Below are positions 51,950 through 60,538 of a stretch of DNA of 64,000 nt, piece by piece; position 1 is the first letter of the stretch, and every line of letters begins with the position of its first letter. Below the pieces are notes generated by a model. It was not told where the DNA came from, did not search any database, and saw nothing but the letters and a program-made list of their open reading frames with translations. Origin of the DNA: Akkermansia sp. (GTDB taxonomy: Bacteria; Verrucomicrobiota; Verrucomicrobiia; Verrucomicrobiales; Akkermansiaceae); contig JAFWZG010000025.1 of the NCBI GenBank assembly GCA_017517385.1, forward strand, positions 1-64,000, in the 5' to 3' direction. The translations under genes were made by a program, and so were the position numbers.

Positions 51950-53989
51950 ATGCAGCAGTCAAACAGGCAGGTTATAACGCGCCGCAACTTCCTAAAGGGA
52001 TTAGGGGCTCTAGCTCTAACGGCTCTGCCCGCGTGCAGAAGAGCGCAGCAATATGCCATTGAGCCGGAATCCTGCCCGGAATGGCAGCTGCCCGGCGAGG
52101 CCACCTGTTTTGCCACGTCCATGCCATGGGCAGGCGGAGCAATCCCCATGCTGGCCGTTTGCCACGGCGGCCTGCCGACCATGCTGCAGCCAAACCCACA
52201 TTACGCCGAGCAGCATCCCGGCCTCCCCGCTTTCGCACAAGCCTCGCTGACGGATTTGTACACCCCCACACGCACCTCCCCCACCTTTAATGGCACCCCT
52301 TACCCCGCTCAGGGTATGCAAGGAGCCTTCCGCGCATGGGGAACAGCCCTACGCAATGGTCGAAAAGTCGCCTTCCTCTTCCCGGCCGGATACAGCGTGC
52401 TGCGAGCCGCTCAGGAGGAAGAGCTCAAGCAGTTCAGCGGCGCCGCCTTTTACGAATATGACCCCATAGCCGAGCCGCGCCACTCCACCTTCCCGGAGCT
52501 GGACGCCCTCATCACCCACACGCTTGGCCCCGCCCTGCGTTACCCCACCGGCCACGGCACGCTCACCGAGCTCACCGCCGCACTCCCGGAGTTGGACGTG
52601 CTCTTCATCTTCACCCCGGCAGACCCCGCCGCTCTGCACCCGGAGTTTGCCGAAGCCCTGCGCCATTGCCGCGCAGAAACCATTCGCTTCTGCGCCACGA
52701 CACCGGATACCACTGCCGGCCTTTGCCGCTACACGGTGCCACAAACACACTTTCTGGAAGAATGGGGAGCAGAGGCGGATGCTTATGGCAACCTCTGCCT
52801 GCGCCAGCCCGTCACCCTGCCACTAGTACCTGCGGTATCTGAAGCTGAAGCGCTGCACAGCCTGCTGCACAGAACGGAGCTCCCCCTCATCGGGCGAGCG
52901 GATCGTTCCCCCATTCGTGAAGTTCTTCTGAACCTCATCCCGGATGCCGAGCCCCTGCTCCGACGCGGCTTTGCAGCAGCGCGCGCGCCCAAGCCTGAGA
53001 CAATCCCCTCAGCAGAGCCCGCGGCTGATGCCCCGGCGCTGTACCTGCACCCCTTCTTTGCCGATGGCCGATTCTCGCATAACCCATGGCTGAGAGAAAC
53101 CCGCTTCCCGCTCAGCGGCTTCACCGGAACAGCGGAAGCCTTCATCCCCGCAGCGGCGAACACCATCGGTAGTGTCCAAGTGAACGGGCACACCCTGCCC
53201 GCCTGCGGCGTACCCGACCTGCAGAGAATCTGCCTCCCCCTCTGCGCAGCCACAGTAGGAGCCATTCCCACCCAAGTGGGACTCGAACCCACACTTCCTC
53301 ACAGCCCGGCTTCGCCTCTCCCCCCGCGCTGCGTAGAAGCGCCCCCCAAACCAACGAACACATCCGTGCCGCAGTGGGCCCTTATCATTGATACCGCCCT
53401 CTGTGACGGCTGCGGCGCCTGCGCTCTCGCCTGTCGGGCTGAAAACAACATCCCCACTGTGGGGCAGGAAGACATCGCCAACCACCGCGACCTGCAGTGG
53501 CTAAACATCAAGCGCTATCGCAACAGCGATGGCAGCCTGCATTATCTTCCTTCCGCCTGCCGCCAATGCGAGAATGCCCCCTGCGAAGCCGTCTGTCCCG
53601 TACACGCCACCGTGCATACCGATGAAGGCCTGAATGCCATGGTATACCCGCGCTGCTGGGGCACGCGCTATTGCTCAGCCGCTTGCCCGTACGAAGCGCG
53701 CCACTTTAATTACCGGGACTACTCCCGCCAAGCGCAGGCTTCCACCCGCACGCCCACCAACCCGCAGGTGAGCGTACGCACCCGTGGAGTTATGGAGAAA
53801 TGCACCTACTGCGTCCAGCGCCTGAACGCGCACCGCCGCAACAAAAGCGCAGAGCTCCCGCAAACCGCCTGCCAGCAAGCCTGTCCGCGCGGAGCCATCC
53901 GCCTCATTGACCTCCGCCACCACGCCCCGGCAGAAGTCAACACCGCCTTTGACGCTCCGGGCACACGCCCCCGCACGCTATATATCTAA
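51950..53989 (+). CDS. ActB-like TAT lipoprotein with 4Fe-4S dicluster domain
   Basis: 679 residues. A twin-arginine signal (TRRNFLKGLGALALTALPAC) is followed at once by a lipobox-like Cys, as in ActB of alternative complex III. The N-terminal 430 residues have the degenerate molybdopterin-like text of ActB (CHGGLPTMLQPNPHY, FAQASLTDLYTPTR). The C-terminal about 200 residues hold four cysteine clusters: CDGCGACALACRAENN, CRQCENAPCEAVCP, RYCSAACPYEARHFN, and CTYCVQRL with CQQACPRGAI. No other complex III subunit gene (actA, C-F) is near. The start is 51950; the frame is open upstream to 51473 but overlaps yceD. Confidence 0.85.
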   Translation: MQQSNRQVITRRNFLKGLGALALTALPACRRAQQYAIEPESCPEWQLPGEATCFATSMPWAGGAIPMLAVCHGGLPTMLQPNPHYAEQHPGLPAFAQASLTDLYTPTRTSPTFNGTPYPAQGMQGAFRAWGTALRNGRKVAFLFPAGYSVLRAAQEEELKQFSGAAFYEYDPIAEPRHSTFPELDALITHTLGPALRYPTGHGTLTELTAALPELDVLFIFTPADPAALHPEFAEALRHCRAETIRFCATTPDTTAGLCRYTVPQTHFLEEWGAEADAYGNLCLRQPVTLPLVPAVSEAEALHSLLHRTELPLIGRADRSPIREVLLNLIPDAEPLLRRGFAAARAPKPETIPSAEPAADAPALYLHPFFADGRFSHNPWLRETRFPLSGFTGTAEAFIPAAANTIGSVQVNGHTLPACGVPDLQRICLPLCAATVGAIPTQVGLEPTLPHSPASPLPPRCVEAPPKPTNTSVPQWALIIDTALCDGCGACALACRAENNIPTVGQEDIANHRDLQWLNIKRYRNSDGSLHYLPSACRQCENAPCEAVCPVHATVHTDEGLNAMVYPRCWGTRYCSAACPYEARHFNYRDYSRQAQASTRTPTNPQVSVRTRGVMEKCTYCVQRLNAHRRNKSAELPQTACQQACPRGAIRLIDLRHHAPAEVNTAFDAPGTRPRTLYI

Positions 53990-54004
53990 AGCATCGGAAA
54001 TAGC

Positions 54005-54041
54005 AGAAAGTGCCGCTGCCGGCCCGGCTGCGGCACTTTCT
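54005..54041. terminator. Convergent hairpin between ActB-like gene and fhs
   Basis: A 12-bp stem AGAAAGTGCCGC (54005-54016) with GCGGCACTTTCT (54030-54041). The T-tract is weak on the plus strand (TCTCTAT), so activity is uncertain. Confidence 0.6.
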
Positions 54042-54061
54042 CTATACGTCAAAGAGTGTAA

Positions 54062-55702
54062 TTAGCCCTTCATGCCGCTAATGTTGCCATCGGCGTCCAC
54101 CTTAATAGCGCAGGCGGAAGGCACCTTGGGCAGAGCGGGCATACGCATAATGTCACCGCAGAGAGCCACAAGGAAACCGGCACCGTTTGCGATTTCGAAA
54201 TCACGCACCGTGATGGTGAACCCGGTGGGGCGGCCCGGCAGCGTGGCATTGTCAGAAAGGGAGTTCTGAGTCTTAGCCATGCAGATAGGCAGGTCAGTCA
54301 GACCATTGGCGGCCATAAGAGCCAGCTTCTTCTGAGCAGCCTTCGTCAGCACCACGCCATCAGCACCGTAAATCTTGCGGGCGATGGTAGCCATACGCTC
54401 CTCCACAGGGATATCCAGCTCGTACAAGCACTTAAAGGGCTCAGGAGCGGGGCCTTCCATGCTCTCAGCCACGATGGCGGCCAGCTCACGGGCACCTTCA
54501 CCACCCTTGCCGAACACATTAGCCACGGCGCAGCCCACCCCCATCTGAGCGCAAAGCTCCTTCACAGCTGCGATTTCTTCCTCCGTATCGAAAGCTTCGA
54601 AGAGGTTAATAGCCACTGTCACGGGGCGGTTGTACAGCTTGGCACTCTCAATGTGAGCCTGCAGATTAGCAAGACCACGACGCACAGCATCAGCATTAGG
54701 CGGATCCAGCTCCGTCTTCGCCACACCACCATGCATCTTCAGAGCACGAATGGTAGCAACGATGACAATAGCATCCGGGGACAGACCGCTCTGGCGGCAC
54801 TTAATGTCCAAGAACTTCTCGGCGCCCAAATCAAAGGCAAAACCAGCCTCGGTCACCGCGTAATCAGCGCAGGCCAGAGCCATCTTTGTGGCGATAACGG
54901 AGTTGCAGCCGTGGGCAATGTTAGCGAAGGGACCACCATGCACGAAGGCGGGCACGCCCTCCAGAGACTGAACAAGATTCGGGTTAATAGCCTCACGCAG
55001 AATGGCCAGCAGAGAATCCGTCACACCAAACTCACGGGCATATACAGCCTCATCCTCAGCGGTAAAACCTACCACGATGTTATCAATACGGCGGCGAAGG
55101 TCCTCCAAATCCTCAGCCAAGCAGAAGCAGGCCATGATTTCGGAAGCAGGAGTAATGTTGAAGCCCTCCTCACGCGGCACACCGTTCTTGTTAAGCCCCA
55201 CCACGATGTTACGCAGGGAGCGGTCATTCATGTCAATCACGCGCTTCCAGAGCACCTTATTCTGGTCCAGACGCGTCGTCTTGTAGAAAAGAGCATTATC
55301 AATCACTGCTGCCAGCAGATTGTTGGCAGAAGTGATAGCGGGAAAGTCACCATTGAAGCACAGGTTGATACTCTCACCGGGGGTAATGCTGGAAGCACCG
55401 CCACCCGTTGCACCGCCTTTGCGACCGAATACCGGCCCCATGCTCGGCTCACGCAGCGCAAGGCACACGCTCTTGCCGTTCGCCTTCAGGCCCTGTGCAA
55501 GACCGATGGACACCGTTGTCTTACCCTCACCCGCAGGTGTGGGCGTCAGTGCACTCACCAGCACAAGCTTGCCCTTGCGAGGACGCTCACGGAGCACCTG
55601 CAGACTCACCTTGGCCTTATCGCGGCCGTAAGGCACAATCATCTGCTCATCCAGCCCGAGGGTGGCTGCCATCTTTGCGGTAAAGCTTTCAGTATTCGCC
55701 AT
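54062..55702 (-). CDS. fhs: Formate-tetrahydrofolate ligase
   Basis: ATP-dependent synthesis of 10-formyl-THF from formate, feeding purine and one-carbon metabolism. 546 residues, close to the usual 555. Signatures: LTPTPAGEGKTTVSIGLAQG (ATP site), EPSMGPVFGRKGGATGGG, and HGGPFANIAHGCNSVIATKM. The ATG is seven bases after TAAAAT of a TTGCCA-17-TAAAAT promoter, so the mRNA should be leaderless. A long antisense frame exists on the plus strand but is a shadow. Confidence 0.96.
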   Translation of the reverse strand: MANTESFTAKMAATLGLDEQMIVPYGRDKAKVSLQVLRERPRKGKLVLVSALTPTPAGEGKTTVSIGLAQGLKANGKSVCLALREPSMGPVFGRKGGATGGGASSITPGESINLCFNGDFPAITSANNLLAAVIDNALFYKTTRLDQNKVLWKRVIDMNDRSLRNIVVGLNKNGVPREEGFNITPASEIMACFCLAEDLEDLRRRIDNIVVGFTAEDEAVYAREFGVTDSLLAILREAINPNLVQSLEGVPAFVHGGPFANIAHGCNSVIATKMALACADYAVTEAGFAFDLGAEKFLDIKCRQSGLSPDAIVIVATIRALKMHGGVAKTELDPPNADAVRRGLANLQAHIESAKLYNRPVTVAINLFEAFDTEEEIAAVKELCAQMGVGCAVANVFGKGGEGARELAAIVAESMEGPAPEPFKCLYELDIPVEERMATIARKIYGADGVVLTKAAQKKLALMAANGLTDLPICMAKTQNSLSDNATLPGRPTGFTITVRDFEIANGAGFLVALCGDIMRMPALPKVPSACAIKVDADGNISGMKG

Positions 55703-55708
55703 GGCCGC

Positions 55709-55737
55709 ATTTTAACACACTTTTCCCGCTTTGGCAA
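55709..55737 (-). promoter_or_regulatory. Promoter of fhs (leaderless)
   Basis: Minus strand TTGCCA (55732-55737), 17 bp, TAAAAT (55709-55714), then six bases and the ATG. Confidence 0.75.
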
Positions 55738-56176
55738 ACGTAAACAATTCATTTATGATGAAAAAATACTGTTATTCGGCTTCCATAACACTTCTTCACG
55801 CGCACAAAAACACAAAATTACATCATTGACAGGTGAATATCGATTAATAGAAACACGAAGCTTTTCACAGAATATTGACACCATTCCACAAAAAAGACAC
55901 GGCGTAAGATTACACAGGGAATCAAAATGCAGCAAGCCCCAGTTTACTTCAACTGAGGCTTACGAGTGTAGCTTACTGAGGTAAATCCCCCCATATACAG
56001 CTCGACACAACTCCTGCAAATGGAGACACCATGTCCATACCGCATCAACAAAAATGCGAATGGGGCAAGAGATAGAGAGTGGAGAAAAAGAAGCCAACTA
56101 CAGGGAAGCGCTACTTATTTTTAAGTGAATCAAATCAAGAAGCACCTCTGGCTTACTCTCCGGTTTTCAAGCTCCC
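55738..56176. other. AT-rich intergenic region
   Basis: About 440 bp without a supportable gene. The only frames are very short (for example a 24-residue frame at 55755). No repeats or mobile-element ends are recognised. Confidence 0.4.
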
Positions 56177-56218
56177 AAAAAAATGCGCTACCGCTTTCAT
56201 AGAATAGACAGCGGTAGC
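56177..56218 (-). terminator. Terminator of the 56-residue gene
   Basis: Stem GCTACCGCT (56187-56195) with AGCGGTAGC (56210-56218). On the minus strand it is followed by GCATTTTTTTGG. Confidence 0.75.
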
Positions 56219-56292
56219 TGGAGCTTCAACCTTAAGCCCTACATACGCTTCTCGAGAATAATATATCCGGAGCTTACTTGGGCCTCCAGCGC

Positions 56293-56463
56293 TTACTTAT
56301 CGTTATCGTCTTTACTAGAGGCTCCTACAATTTGAATAATACCCCAGACAATCAAGCCAATACCTACATAAACTAAAGCTGAGCTACTATTAGTTCCTTT
56401 CAGCACAAACTCACCACTAGCGCCGCCAATGATGAACAGTATACCAATGATTACATTCCACAT
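56293..56463 (-). CDS. Small two-helix membrane protein (56 residues)
   Basis: Short gene with full signals. The product begins MWNVIIGILFIIGGASGEFV, has a second helix LVYVGIGLIVWGIIQIVGA and ends in the charged tail KDDNDK. Both helices are Gly/Ile/Val-rich, with the N-terminus probably outside or in the cytoplasm and a short loop. A TTGACA-16-TATTAT promoter (56527-56554) and a terminator (56177-56218) bracket it. The leader is about 57 nt. The AT content is higher than in neighbouring genes. Function unknown. Confidence 0.75.
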   Translation of the reverse strand: MWNVIIGILFIIGGASGEFVLKGTNSSSALVYVGIGLIVWGIIQIVGASSKDDNDK

Positions 56464-56526
56464 ATTCGTTAGTTAGTTTGTATTAATTTCCAACAATTAA
56501 TGCCAACAGTCTGTTAGCTAGATATA

Positions 56527-56554
56527 ATAATATCGTTTTCTATATACCTGTCAA
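56527..56554 (-). promoter_or_regulatory. Promoter of the 56-residue gene
   Basis: Minus strand TTGACA (56549-56554), 16 bp, TATTAT (56527-56532). Confidence 0.62.
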
Positions 56555-56762
56555 GTTTTTTGCTAAAAAAATCTATTTTTTTAGCTTAATAAAAAAACAT
56601 CAGCAAAAACACAAATAAAGCTTACCCATATTCTCTCCAAAACTCAGAAGCTACCTTCCATTGATTGTCTTCGCATCAAACTCAGGCAGTCAACTTCCCC
56701 GTCATTCACGCAACTTTTTTGACGCATTCCACAAAAAAAGCGGCTGATGCTGCCTTTTTGGA

Positions 56763-56791
56763 TTGATTCAAGGGGCGGATGGGTGTATGAT
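56763..56791 (+). promoter_or_regulatory. Promoter of the pyruvate:ferredoxin oxidoreductase gene
   Basis: TTGATT (56763), 17 bp, TATGAT (56786-56791). The predicted leader is about 78 nt. Confidence 0.6.
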
Positions 56792-56875
56792 AGCCGTAGT
56801 GAGAACTCGCTGTATTCTATGCAGCCGAGGCCACGAGTGTGCAACACACAATTTTCACAATATAGTACAACCATT

Positions 56876-59800
56876 ATGAGCACTACATACAGCACCATTG
56901 ACGCTAATGAGGCCGTTGCCTCCGTAGCGTACCGTTGTTCAGAAGTAGCCGCCATCTACCCCATCACCCCGTCCTCTCCGATGGGTGAATCGGCAGAGAC
57001 GTGGACGGCCGTAGACCGCAAGAACCTCTGGGGAACGGTCCCCAGCATCGTAGAGATGGAAAGTGAGGCCGGTGCCGCCGGTGCCGTACACGGTGCCCTG
57101 CAGACAGGTTCTCTCGCCACCACCTTCACGGCTTCTCAGGGTCTGCTCCTGATGATTCCGAACATGTTCAAAATCGCCGGTGAGCTCACTCCCTGCGTAT
57201 TCCACATCGCCGCCCGTGCACTGGCCGCTCAGGGTCTTTCCATTTTCGGTGACCACAGCGATGTGATGAGCTGCCGCTCCACCGGCTTCGCCATGCTCTG
57301 CGGTGCCAGCACTCAGGAAGCTCCGGATATGGCCGCCATCGCTCACGCTGCCACGCTGGAGAGCCGCGTGCCCTTCATTAACTTCTTCGACGGCTTCCGC
57401 ACCTCTCATGAAGTGGGCAAGATTGCCGACATCACGGACGACACGCTGCGCGCCATGATTGACCAGAAGTGGGTGGATGCCTTCCACGCTCGTGGTCTTA
57501 CGCCGGATGCTCCCGTCATCCGCGGTACCGCCCAGAACCCGGACGTATACTTCCAGGGCCGCGAAACCGTAAACAAGTACTACGCAGCCGTACCCGCCAT
57601 CGTGAAGGGTGCCATGAAGAAGTTCGGTGACCTCACCGGCCGCTACTACGATGTAGTGGAATACATCGGCTGCCCGAATGCCACCCGCGTCATCATCATG
57701 ATGGGCTCCGGTGCCGAGGCTGCTCTTGAGGCCGTGACCGCCATGGGTGAGGACGTCGGCGTTCTGAAGATTCGCATGTACCGTCCCTTCCCGGCTGCAG
57801 ACGTGATTGCCGCTCTTCCCAAGACGGTGCAGAAGATTGCCGTACTGGACCGCACGAAGGAGCCCGGCAGCTTGGGCGAACCCCTTCTGCAGGACGTCGT
57901 ACAGACTCTGGCTGACGCTCAGGTAGCAGGCACCCTGCCCTACGCCATGCCCAAGGTTGTGGGTGGCCGCTATGGCCTCGGCTCCAAGGAGTTCACCCCC
58001 GCCATGGTGAAGGGTGTGTTCGACGAGCTCGCCAAGCCCGAGCCCATGACCGGCTTCTCCGTCGGTATTGAGGACGACGTGACCGGCAAGAGCATTGCCT
58101 ATGATCCCTCCTTCTCCACCGAGCCCGACACCGTGACCCGCTGCATGTTCTACGGTCTCGGTTCCGATGGTACCGTGGGTGCTAACAAGGACGCTATTAA
58201 GATTATCGGCAAGCACACGGACCTGTACGTGCAGGGTTACTTCGAGTACGACTCCAAGAAGTCCGGCTCCTCCACCGTATCCCACCTGCGCTTCGGTACC
58301 ACGCCGATTCACAGCACCTACCTCATCACGAATGCAAACTTCATCGCTCTGCACCAGCCGAGCCTGCTGAATCTGTTTGACTTCCTGAAGAATGCCGCCC
58401 AGAACGCCACCTTCCTCATCAACACCGCCGTGGCTCCTGAGAAGGTGTGGGACAGCCTGCCCGCCCGCATGCAGCAGCAGATTCTGGACAAGAACATCAA
58501 GGTATATTGCATCGACGCCTTCAAGGTGGCCAAGTCCACCGGCATGGGAGGACGCATCAATATGATCATGCAGACCTGCTTCTTCAACCTCGCCGGCGTC
58601 ATTCCCGCTGAGGAGGCTCTCGGCTACATTAAGGAAGCCATTAAGAAGACCTACGGCAAGAAGGGTGAAGAAGTGGTGGCCAAGAACATCGCTGCTGTGG
58701 ACGCCTCCCTCGCTAACCTTTACGAGGTACCCCTCGGCACCACCATCACCGGCCACGATATCCCGGATGCCCTCGCCGGCAACCCGCCCGACTTCGTGCG
58801 CAACGTGCTCGGCAAGATTGTCACCGGTAATGGTAACTCCGTCACCGTGGGCGAAATGCCTGATGACGGCACATTCCCCAGCGGTACCACTCAGTACGAG
58901 AAGCGAGACCTCGCCTTGGAAATCCCCGTCTGGACTCCTGAGAAGACCGAGACCAGCAAGGCCTGTATCCAGTGCGGTAAGTGCACCATGGTTTGCCCGC
59001 ACGCTGCTATCCGCGCCAAGATGATTGCCCCGGCTGACCTTGAAGGCGCTCCCGAGTCCTTCAAGACGGCTGACGCCAGCAAGATGCACAAGGACTGGGC
59101 CGGCATGAAGTACGTCATTCAGGTATCCGCCTCTGACTGTACCGGTTGTACGCTCTGCTCCCGCGTATGCCCCACGGCCTCTCTGACCATGACTCCGGCA
59201 GAGACTGCCCTGAAGCCCGAGAGCGAGAACTGGAAGTTCTTCGAGAAGATGCCGGATAATGACCGCACCGTGACCGATAACTCCAAGGTGAAGGACGCTC
59301 AGCTGCTCCGCCCGCTCTTTGAGTTCTCCGGCGCTTGCGCAGGCTGCGGTGAAACTCCGTACATCAAGCTGCTCAGCCAGCTCTTCGGTAACCGCCTCGT
59401 GGTGGCCAACGCCACCGGTTGCTCCTCCATTTACGGCGGCAACCTTCCCACCACCCCCTGGACTCATGACACCGACGGCCGCGGCCCGGCTTGGTGTAAC
59501 AGCCTCTTCGAGGACAACGCCCAGTTCGGTCTTGGCTTCCGCGTATCTCTGGACAAGAAGCAGCAGTTCGCCCTTGAGCTCCTGCAGGCCGCTACTCCCA
59601 CCATCGGTGCCGAGCTCGTGCAGGAAATCATGGCTAACCCCCAGAAGACTGAGGCTGACCTCGCTAACGCTCGCGCCACAGTAGCTGCCATCAAGGCTGC
59701 CTGCGGTGACAACGCTGACCTCGCTGCCCTGAAGGCTCACGCTGATTACCTCGTACGCAAGTCCGTGTGGATTCTCGGCGGTGACGGCTGGGCCTACGAC

Positions 59801-60424
59801 ATCGGCTACGGCGGCCTTGACCACATCCTTGCCTCCGGTAAGAACGTGAAGGTGCTCGTGCTGGATACGGAGGTGTACTCCAACACCGGTGGCCAGTGCT
59901 CCAAGTCTACCCCGCGCGGCGCTGTGGCTAAGTTCGCCACCCGCGGTAAGGATCAGGTGAAGAAGGACCTCGGCTACATGGCCATGACTTACGGCAACGT
60001 CTATGTGGGCTCCATCGCCATGGGCTCCGATGACCAGCACACCCTCACCACCCTCATGGAGGCTGAGGAATATGATGGTCCCGCCCTCGTCATCGCTTAC
60101 AGCCACTGCATCAACCACGGCATCAACATGGCCCAGGGTCTGGACCGCCAGAAGGATGCTGTGGACTGCGGCCGTTGGCTCCTCTATAACTTCAACCCGG
60201 ATCGCGCTAAGGAGGGCAAGAACCCCCTTACCCTCAAGAGCAAGAAGCCCAAGAAGGACGTGCGCGAAGCTCTCCTCGCCGAGAACCGCTTCCGCCTGCT
60301 GGCCAAGAGCAACAAGGCCAACTTCGACAAGCTGCTGGATATGGAAGCTGCGGACATCGCTCGCCGCTGGCGCCTGTACCAGGCTCTTGCCGGTATCGAC
60401 TACAGCCTCCCCGAGGGCGAGTAA
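56876..60424 (+). CDS. nifJ: Pyruvate:ferredoxin (flavodoxin) oxidoreductase
   Basis: Homodimeric PFOR converting pyruvate + CoA to acetyl-CoA, CO2 and reduced ferredoxin, the anaerobic link from glycolysis. The ATG at 56876 gives 1182 residues, the usual length; the upstream open frame to 56747 lies over the promoter and leader. Domain I starts YRCSEVAAIYPITPSSPMGE. Two ferredoxin-type clusters appear: CIQCGKCTMVCPHAA and CTGCTLCSRVCPTA. The TPP region has FSGACAGCGETPYIKLLSQL (with an additional Cys pair) and GGDGWAYDIGYGGLDHI, VLDTEVYSNTGGQCSKSTP. Terminator at 60454. Codon use is strongly biased, typical of high expression. Confidence 0.97.
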   Translation: MSTTYSTIDANEAVASVAYRCSEVAAIYPITPSSPMGESAETWTAVDRKNLWGTVPSIVEMESEAGAAGAVHGALQTGSLATTFTASQGLLLMIPNMFKIAGELTPCVFHIAARALAAQGLSIFGDHSDVMSCRSTGFAMLCGASTQEAPDMAAIAHAATLESRVPFINFFDGFRTSHEVGKIADITDDTLRAMIDQKWVDAFHARGLTPDAPVIRGTAQNPDVYFQGRETVNKYYAAVPAIVKGAMKKFGDLTGRYYDVVEYIGCPNATRVIIMMGSGAEAALEAVTAMGEDVGVLKIRMYRPFPAADVIAALPKTVQKIAVLDRTKEPGSLGEPLLQDVVQTLADAQVAGTLPYAMPKVVGGRYGLGSKEFTPAMVKGVFDELAKPEPMTGFSVGIEDDVTGKSIAYDPSFSTEPDTVTRCMFYGLGSDGTVGANKDAIKIIGKHTDLYVQGYFEYDSKKSGSSTVSHLRFGTTPIHSTYLITNANFIALHQPSLLNLFDFLKNAAQNATFLINTAVAPEKVWDSLPARMQQQILDKNIKVYCIDAFKVAKSTGMGGRINMIMQTCFFNLAGVIPAEEALGYIKEAIKKTYGKKGEEVVAKNIAAVDASLANLYEVPLGTTITGHDIPDALAGNPPDFVRNVLGKIVTGNGNSVTVGEMPDDGTFPSGTTQYEKRDLALEIPVWTPEKTETSKACIQCGKCTMVCPHAAIRAKMIAPADLEGAPESFKTADASKMHKDWAGMKYVIQVSASDCTGCTLCSRVCPTASLTMTPAETALKPESENWKFFEKMPDNDRTVTDNSKVKDAQLLRPLFEFSGACAGCGETPYIKLLSQLFGNRLVVANATGCSSIYGGNLPTTPWTHDTDGRGPAWCNSLFEDNAQFGLGFRVSLDKKQQFALELLQAATPTIGAELVQEIMANPQKTEADLANARATVAAIKAACGDNADLAALKAHADYLVRKSVWILGGDGWAYDIGYGGLDHILASGKNVKVLVLDTEVYSNTGGQCSKSTPRGAVAKFATRGKDQVKKDLGYMAMTYGNVYVGSIAMGSDDQHTLTTLMEAEEYDGPALVIAYSHCINHGINMAQGLDRQKDAVDCGRWLLYNFNPDRAKEGKNPLTLKSKKPKKDVREALLAENRFRLLAKSNKANFDKLLDMEAADIARRWRLYQALAGIDYSLPEGE

Positions 60425-60453
60425 CTCCCGCCTGAAGGCTGACAGGCCTTTTC

Positions 60454-60485
60454 AAAAGCCGCTGCTCCCCCGAGCAGCGGCTTTT
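60454..60485 (+). terminator. Rho-independent terminator
   Basis: A perfect 14-bp stem AAAAGCCGCTGCTC (60454-60467) with its complement (60472-60485), loop CCCC, ending in Ts. Confidence 0.92.
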
Positions 60486-60498
60486 CTGTGCTTTACGC

Positions 60499-60528
60499 TT
60501 GCGGGAATGGGGGCGGATGTGGTAGGAT
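60499..60528 (+). promoter_or_regulatory. Possible promoter of the flippase gene
   Basis: TTGCGG (60499), 18 bp, TAGGAT (60523-60528), with ATG 60539 eleven bases downstream, so the leader would be at most a few nt. Confidence 0.5.
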
Positions 60529-60538
60529 AAACGGGAGC

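Larger units (their letters stand above)
56464..56875. other. Promoter-bearing intergenic region before the pyruvate oxidoreductase gene
   Basis: About 410 bp holding two divergent promoters, one for the 56-residue gene and one for the oxidoreductase (56763-56791). The middle is AT-rich with poly-A tracts. No gene seen. Confidence 0.5.

Noticed and set aside
54653-55984. 443-codon frame antisense to fhs
   Set aside because: Shadow of the sense gene; no motif or start signal.
56939-60118. Open frame of 1059 codons antisense to the pyruvate oxidoreductase gene
   Set aside because: It is a mirror of a strongly codon-biased gene; its product is low-complexity and Gly/Val/His-rich with no motif, while the sense frame matches PFOR throughout.
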